Origin: Paracoccus alcaliphilus
GTDB lineage: Bacteria > Pseudomonadota > Alphaproteobacteria > Rhodobacterales > Rhodobacteraceae
Assembly: GCF_028553725.1 (NCBI RefSeq)
Contig: NZ_CP067124.1
Coordinates: 2,800,001 to 2,864,000, forward strand
DNA length: 64,000 nt
Direction: 5' to 3'
The position numbers were made by a program, and so were the translations under genes. Shown here piece after piece: positions 59,539 to 64,000 of this stretch. How positions within the stretch are numbered: position 1 is the stretch's first letter; each line of letters opens with the position of its first letter. The notes under the pieces were generated by a model that was not told where the DNA came from, did no database searches, and saw only the letters and a program-made list of their open reading frames with translations.

Positions 59539-60066
59539 TCATCTGCTGGAAAACACATGGACCTCATCATGTGCGGTCTCTACGGTGAAAAGGTCGCCAC
59601 TCATTTCAGCGTCTCGCGCCATTGCCTGCCAATCGACATAGTAGCGTAGCGCCTCGGGAATCGTGATGCTCTCGGTGGTCAGTTCCTCCATGTAATCGGC
59701 GAGACTGCCAAACTGACCATGATAGCAGTCCTGCAAGGCGGTTTCGGCTTGGTCCATGTCGCCGATGAACTGCTCCAGCAAGCCCGCGCCGAGTGCGCCA
59801 TGCTCTGAGATGAAAGCGCCTATACGCGCCACGGTGTCGATGCCGGCATATTCGCTGATCGTGATGCCCTCGAAGCCTTCAAAGTCGTGGATGGCGTATT
59901 CCTCTGCGTGCGCGATGGGGGACCGTGCCAGCATGGTCACAATCTTATCCCTGATTTGGTCCGCGTCCTGATCCGCGTCGATCCAAGCCCCATGCAGATA
60001 GCCGCTATTGTAGGCGGCAAGGCAGGCCACATAGATGCGGGGGCTGCTCTCGGATATGTTGGTCAT
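59539..60066 (-). CDS. ardA: ArdA antirestriction protein
   Basis: A 175-residue acidic DNA mimic. It begins SPRIYVACLAAYNSGYLHGAWIDADQDADQI and has the family helix AEEYAIHDFEGFEGITISEYAGID, then FGSLADYMEELTTES and YYVDWQAMARD. It inhibits type I restriction enzymes after entry into a new host. A GAAGGTCAG/CTGACCTTC dyad lies about 20 bp before the start (60086-60121). Confidence 0.92.
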   Translation of the reverse strand: MTNISESSPRIYVACLAAYNSGYLHGAWIDADQDADQIRDKIVTMLARSPIAHAEEYAIHDFEGFEGITISEYAGIDTVARIGAFISEHGALGAGLLEQFIGDMDQAETALQDCYHGQFGSLADYMEELTTESITIPEALRYYVDWQAMARDAEMSGDLFTVETAHDEVHVFSSR

Positions 60067-60707
60067 GTCTCTGATCCTCGGGTCTGAAGGTCAGCGAAGC
60101 GGAACGCCGCGCCTGACCTTCTGGCCGTCGCCGAGACTGGGGTAGCAACGAGCAAGGGCGACCGGGGTGGAGGGGGATCACCCGGCATGCACAAGCCCCT
60201 CGGGGTGCGGAAGGCTGGGGATGCCGCCCCGGACGGTTCCACTTACCTTGCTGGCGCGAGGGCAAGGCCCTTAGCAAAATTGTTGAGGATCGCGCGGCGG
60301 CGGCCGTGCCGGCCCGGAGGCGAACGCGCTTCCACATTGCGCTGTAGAGAGCCGGAGGGCAGCGAGTGGCAAAGCCACGCCACCACCTTTTCTCCGTCGC
60401 AAACATCCTGCAACAGACTGAACAGAAAGGATATTTCAGCGGTTCAAACGGCATCGAGCCAGTTCCGCGCCAATGGGGAGACTTCGGCCCTCCCCAAATC
60501 CCATCGACAAGGAAGCGTTCCTGCTCCCATTGACCCATAACCGAGGAGCTTTCGAGCTCCTCTGGACACTCCCGGTCAACCCTGAGCGGATTGGATGCCT
60601 TCAGGAGTTTCGCGCTCTGAACCATGGCCGAGCAACCAACAGGCGGATATTGACCTTTTGCTTCAGGGAGTCTCGATGCTATTCTAGGACACAGGGGGAG
60701 TGTCAAA
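60067..60707. other. Long non-coding stretch between ardA and the Gabija-like operon
   Basis: About 640 bp with no convincing gene on either strand. It holds the ardA-side dyad at 60086-60121 and an 8 bp stem with a TTCG loop (GAGGAGCT...AGCTCCTC, 60543-60562) lacking a T-run. A TTGACC box at 60650 could be part of a promoter for the next gene. Base composition shifts toward AT to the right, where cargo begins. Confidence 0.5.
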
Positions 60708-62306
60708 GTGTTCATACATCGCGTCGTTATTCAAAATTACCGCTGCCTAAAAGCAGCGGATGTCATAATGAACGACAATCTAAACGTGATCGTCGGAAAC
60801 AACGAATGCGGAAAATCTACGCTTCTTGAAGCCGTTCACCTCGCGTTGTCCGGTCAGCTCAATGGCCGACCGCTTGTGGTGGAGATGCACCCGTATCTGT
60901 TCAATCTCGACCTTGTACGCAAATACATCGATAGTCTAGCAGCAGGCGAGAAACCACACCCCCCGCACATCCTCCTTGAGGTTTATCTCGCCGACGACCC
61001 GAACCTGACTAAGCTCAAGGGCGATCACAATTCGCTTAAAATAGACCGCCCCGGCGTATCGCTCAGCATTGAGCTTAATCCATCACATGCCGAAGACTTC
61101 ATTCAGTATGTCAGCGATCCCGCAGAAATTCGCACCGTTCCGATTGAATATTATCGTATCGTATGGCGCAACTTTGCAGGCAACGACATTGCCCACTCTC
61201 GCGACATTCCACTTCACGCGAGCCTCATCGACGCCAGCACGCTCAAGAACAATGCTGCCGCAAGCAGGTATGTCGTGGACATTGTTAAAGAGAGCCTGTC
61301 GGCACAAGAAAAAGTCGATCTTGCTCTCACTTATCGTCTGATGAAGGACCGCTTTCTGGAGCAGCCCAAGGTCAAAACAATCAATGACGCGCTTGCTCTA
61401 AAAAAAGGGAAGATCAGCGAGAAAACCATATCTGTTTCGCTCGACACGTCGGCCCGTGCGAGTTGGGAGGCAGGGGTAATGCCCCACCTCGACGACATTC
61501 CGCTCACGCTTGTCGGCAAGGGTGAGCAGAACGCCGTCAAGATCAAGCTCGCGATGGAGACGTCCGCCAAGTCCCACATCATCCTGATCGAAGAGGCGGA
61601 AAACCATCTCTCCTACGCCAGCCTCAACGAGTTGATCGGGCATATTTCCGCGAACGCGGGCACGAGACAGATTTTTATTACGACCCATAGCAGCTTTGTG
61701 CTGAACAAACTGGGCGTAGAGTCGGTGCTCCTGTTCCAGCGAGGCAGCGGCGTTCGGCTTTCTGATTTAGCAAATACGTCAACACAAGACTATTTCATGA
61801 AGCTGCCGGGCCACGACACGCTGCGTCTTATTCTCGCTAAGCGGTCCATTTTGGTCGAAGGCCCATCCGACGAGCTGATTGTGCAGCGCGGCTACCAAAA
61901 AAAGCACGGAAAGATGCCACTGGAAGATGGAGTCGACGTGATTTCCGTCAACTCCCTCGCCTTTAAACGCTTTCTCGAAATTGCGGTTCTGCTAAAAACC
62001 GAGACCGATGTCGTGACCGACAATGATGGCAGCGTGGCCGGGCTGCTGGCGAAATATGCTAATTACCTCACCTCGGATGTTGTCAAAATCCGGTACGACA
62101 CGGACGAGACGGCCAAGACCCTTGAGCCACAGCTCGTCAAAAAGAACGGGCTGACAACCATAAATGCGGTACTCGGCAAGACTTTCACCGACGAAGCGAG
62201 CGCCATCGAATACATGGTCAAGAACAAGGCAGATGTAGCCTTGAGGTTCTTCGAGACCACCGTGGATTGGTCCGTGCCGGACTATATAGCCGATGCCATC
62301 CGCTAG
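60708..62306 (+). CDS. Gabija GajA-like OLD-family nuclease
   Basis: A 532-residue protein starting at the GTG at 60708 with GGGGGAG upstream. The ATPase has Walker A GNNECGKST (30-38), signature-like VGKGEQ (269-274), Walker B IILIEEAENH (from 291) and FITTHSSF. The TOPRIM nuclease has LVEGPSDE (Glu 384) and TDNDG (Asp 438, Asp 440). This is a class 2 OLD nuclease, as GajA of the Gabija defence system, though shorter than the usual about 580. The next gene overlaps it by 14 bp. Confidence 0.82.
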   Translation: MFIHRVVIQNYRCLKAADVIMNDNLNVIVGNNECGKSTLLEAVHLALSGQLNGRPLVVEMHPYLFNLDLVRKYIDSLAAGEKPHPPHILLEVYLADDPNLTKLKGDHNSLKIDRPGVSLSIELNPSHAEDFIQYVSDPAEIRTVPIEYYRIVWRNFAGNDIAHSRDIPLHASLIDASTLKNNAAASRYVVDIVKESLSAQEKVDLALTYRLMKDRFLEQPKVKTINDALALKKGKISEKTISVSLDTSARASWEAGVMPHLDDIPLTLVGKGEQNAVKIKLAMETSAKSHIILIEEAENHLSYASLNELIGHISANAGTRQIFITTHSSFVLNKLGVESVLLFQRGSGVRLSDLANTSTQDYFMKLPGHDTLRLILAKRSILVEGPSDELIVQRGYQKKHGKMPLEDGVDVISVNSLAFKRFLEIAVLLKTETDVVTDNDGSVAGLLAKYANYLTSDVVKIRYDTDETAKTLEPQLVKKNGLTTINAVLGKTFTDEASAIEYMVKNKADVALRFFETTVDWSVPDYIADAIR

Positions 62307-62920
62307 CCGCATCGTTATAGCCGCCGCCGGCGGCGGCAAGACCACCCGCGTCGTCGATCAGGCGCTAGGTGCTGACACAGGCATTACGGCGCTTGTGACA
62401 TACACGCGGAATAATATCCGCGAGATCGGGCTCAAGATGCATGAACGCTCAAGGGCGATCCCTCCGCATGTCGAGGTGATTTCGTGGTACACGTTCCTCT
62501 TGCATGAACTGGCCCGCCCCTACCAGTCAGCAATGCACTCCCGCAGGATCGATGGATTTTTTTGGACCGAAGGAAAGTCGGTCATTTATGCGCCGGAGGC
62601 CAACACGGCAGCACATTATTTTTCCGATGGCCGCCTAATCTACTCCGATAAAATCTCGAAGTTCATCTGCGCGTGCGACGCCAAATCCGGCGGTTCGGTG
62701 ATGCGAAGGTTGCGGCAGCGGTTTGCCCATATCATCATCGACGAAATTCAGGACATGGCGGGCTACGACCTAGATTTGCTGGAGCTGATGCTCAGGTCGA
62801 ACGTCAGGGTGACGTTCGTCGGCGATCACCGCCAAGCCACCTTTGCCACCAACAATGCTCCGAAGAACAAGGCTTTCCGAGGCCCGGCTATCATCAATAA
62901 GTTCGAAGCATGGAAGAAGG
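62293..62920 (+). pseudogene. GajB-like UvrD helicase, cut by IS6100 after 209 residues
   Basis: The frame has Walker A IAAAGGGKTTRV (near residues 10 to 20), motif Ia-like TYTRNNI, a Walker B HIIIDEIQDMAGYDL and motif III-like VGDHRQAT. After residue 209 it runs into IS6100 and stops nine codons later. UvrD-type helicases usually need about 500 residues, so the C-terminal half (motifs IV to VI) is missing. The enzyme should be dead. It is coupled to the nuclease gene by a 14 bp overlap. Confidence 0.85.
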
Positions 62921-63800
62921 GGCTCTGTTGCAAAAATCGTGAAGCTTGAGCATGCTTGGCGGAGATTGGACGGACGGAACGATGACGGATTTCAAGTGGC
63001 GCCATTTCCAGGGTGATGTGATCCTGTGGGCGGTGCGCTGGTATTGTCGCTATCCGATCAGCTATCGCGACCTTGAGGAAATGCTGGCGGAACGCGGCAT
63101 TTCGGTCGACCATACGACGATCTATCGCTGGGTCCAGTGCTACGCCCCGGAGATGGAGAAGCGGCTGCGCTGGTTCTGGCGGCGTGGCTTTGATCCGAGC
63201 TGGCGCCTGGATGAAACCTACGTCAAGGTGCGGGGCAAGTGGACCTACCTGTACCGGGCAGTCGACAAGCGGGGCGACACGATCGATTTCTACCTGTCGC
63301 CGACCCGCAGCGCCAAGGCAGCGAAGCGGTTCCTGGGCAAGGCCCTGCGAGGCCTGAAGCACTGGGAAAAGCCTGCCACGCTCAATACCGACAAAGCGCC
63401 GAGCTATGGTGCAGCGATCACCGAATTGAAGCGCGAAGGAAAGCTGGACCGGGAGACGGCCCACCGGCAGGTGAAGTATCTCAATAACGTGATCGAGGCC
63501 GATCACGGAAAGCTCAAGATACTGATCAAGCCGGTGCGCGGTTTCAAATCGATCCCCACGGCCTATGCCACGATCAAGGGATTCGAAGTCATGCGAGCCC
63601 TGCGCAAAGGACAGGCTCGCCCCTGGTGCCTGCAGCCCGGCATCAGGGGCGAGGTGCGCCTTGTGGAGAGAGCTTTTGGCATTGGGCCCTCGGCGCTGAC
63701 GGAGGCCATGGGCATGCTCAACCACCATTTCGCAGCAGCCGCCTGATCGGCGCAGAGCGACAGCCTACCTCTGACTGCCGCCAATCTTTGCAACAGAGCC
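62921..63800 (+). mobile_element. IS6100 (IS6 family), 880 bp
   Basis: Ends begin GGCTCTGTTGCAAA and finish TTTGCAACAGAGCC. The length is 880 bp, as in IS6100. The left flank GAAGAAGG and right flank TCCGTCGC differ, so there is no 8-bp target duplication. That points to a deletion or replicon fusion rather than a simple insertion. Confidence 0.95.
62982..63746 (+). CDS. IS6100 transposase
   Basis: A 254-residue IS6-family transposase beginning MTDFKWRHFQGDVILWAVRW. The DDE residues are in LDETYVKVRGKW, NTDKAPSYGAA and the Glu in NNVIEADHGKLK. It makes cointegrates and adjacent deletions. Confidence 0.95.
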   Translation: MTDFKWRHFQGDVILWAVRWYCRYPISYRDLEEMLAERGISVDHTTIYRWVQCYAPEMEKRLRWFWRRGFDPSWRLDETYVKVRGKWTYLYRAVDKRGDTIDFYLSPTRSAKAAKRFLGKALRGLKHWEKPATLNTDKAPSYGAAITELKREGKLDRETAHRQVKYLNNVIEADHGKLKILIKPVRGFKSIPTAYATIKGFEVMRALRKGQARPWCLQPGIRGEVRLVERAFGIGPSALTEAMGMLNHHFAAAA

Positions 63801-63952
63801 TCCGTCGCCATGCTCACCTCGCTTTGGTGCACACGAGTATTGAGCATAGTCGAGATTGGTGCAGATCACTTCTGATATTGAACTGTCAGGAGCTGGCTGC
63901 ACAACAGCCATTACGCCCAATCAACTGGTGCAGTCGTCTTCTGAAAATGACA
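63801..63952. mobile_element. In4/Tn402-type class 1 integron terminus (152 bp)
   Basis: The segment directly beyond IS6100 ends at 63952 with the 25 bp Tn402 inverted repeat (TGTCATTTTCAGAAGACGAC... on the minus strand). The distance of 152 bp from IS6100 fits the known In4 structure in which IS6100 abuts an integron end, as I recall it. No integrase or gene cassette is in the window. Confidence 0.85.
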
Positions 63953-63961
63953 TGCAGGGCG

Positions 63962-63989
63962 TGTCGCAAAACTTAGGACTTATGCGACG
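63962..63989. repeat. Resolvase-site-like 28 bp palindrome
   Basis: TGTCGCA at 63962 and TGCGACG at 63983-63989 form an imperfect inverted repeat with 28 bp total, like subsites bound by Tn3-type resolvases. Tn402-family ends are known to insert near such sites. No resolvase gene is visible before the window ends at 64000. Confidence 0.55.
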
Positions 63990-64000
63990 CTTACTGTCGT

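Larger units (their letters stand above)
30339..62920. mobile_element. Integrative and conjugative element, Tn4371/RP4-trb type, right end rearranged
   Basis: The element has all conjugation parts: recombinase, trbBCDEJKLFGI, traG, relaxase, TraF-type peptidase, lytic transglycosylase, RepA and ArdA. It sits at the 3' end of tRNA-Ser(GGA). Cargo is a resistance island (floR, RlmN/Cfr-like gene, two lysR, tetR with an IS) and a Gabija-like pair. The right boundary is lost to IS6100 at 62921, with no matching attachment repeat in view. ParA is missing from its usual place. Confidence 0.85.

Noticed and set aside
60187-60540. A 117-codon plus-strand frame between ardA and the nuclease gene
   Set aside because: No ribosome binding site, low-complexity Arg/Ser composition and no likeness to known proteins. 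It is probably chance in GC-rich DNA.

Overview
The window looks like chromosomal DNA of a GC-rich alphaproteobacterium, most likely a Rhodobacterales member of the Paracoccus kind. The evidence is a short polyhydroxyalkanoate (PHA) locus (phaZ, phaC, phaP, phaR), alphaproteobacterial phage genes and a Tn4371/RP4-type trb transfer region. The genus is inferred from gene content, not proven.

Positions 1 to about 24135 are most of a prophage. The left edge of the window cuts its structural genes. From left to right the leftward genes encode a head-completion protein, an N4-gp56-type major capsid protein, a CsrA-like protein, scaffold, portal, glutaredoxin and terminase, which suggests a podovirus. 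Leftward small DNA-metabolism genes follow, including a VRR-NUC nuclease, an MT-A70 methyltransferase and a broken cytosine methyltransferase. A divergent repressor/Cro switch sits at 14.2 kb. A long rightward early operon holds a Dam-type methylase, RecT, a GapR-like protein, a nuclease and many small proteins. A tyrosine integrase lies next to the 3' end of tRNA-Ser(GCT), the probable attachment site.

Positions 24136 to 30338 are a 6 kb island of host genes. It holds tRNA-Ser(GCT), an alpha/beta hydrolase, phaZ, phaC, phaP, phaR and tRNA-Ser(GGA). It is flanked by two mobile elements, each inserted at a tRNA-Ser gene.

From about 30339 to 62920 lies an integrative and conjugative element (ICE). 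A serine recombinase abuts tRNA-Ser(GGA) and heads an operon with a TumA/TumE-like toxin-antitoxin pair. The trbBCDEJKLFGI mating-pair operon, a CopG-type gene and traG follow. A resistance island at 45.4-51.5 kb then carries lysR, floR, lysR, an RlmN/Cfr-family 23S rRNA methyltransferase and a tetR gene split by an IS5-family insertion. The backbone continues with relaxase, lytic transglycosylase, DUF736, TraF-type peptidase, DUF2840, RepA, helix-turn-helix and DUF2285/DUF6499 genes and ardA. The last cargo is a Gabija-like pair, an OLD-family nuclease plus a UvrD-type helicase.

The helicase gene is cut by IS6100. Beyond IS6100 lie a 152 bp class 1 integron (In4/Tn402-type) terminus and a resolvase-site-like palindrome, so the right end of the ICE is rearranged or outside the window.

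The points most worth checking are: a nine-codon leader peptide and hairpin ahead of floR that match chloramphenicol-type translational attenuators; the pairing of floR with an RlmN/Cfr-like gene whose neighbouring repressor gene is split by an IS; a 67 bp repeat with nested inverted repeats upstream of both the replication and recombinase operons of the ICE; the truncated Gabija-like module; and a 12-bp-period repeat array in the prophage.
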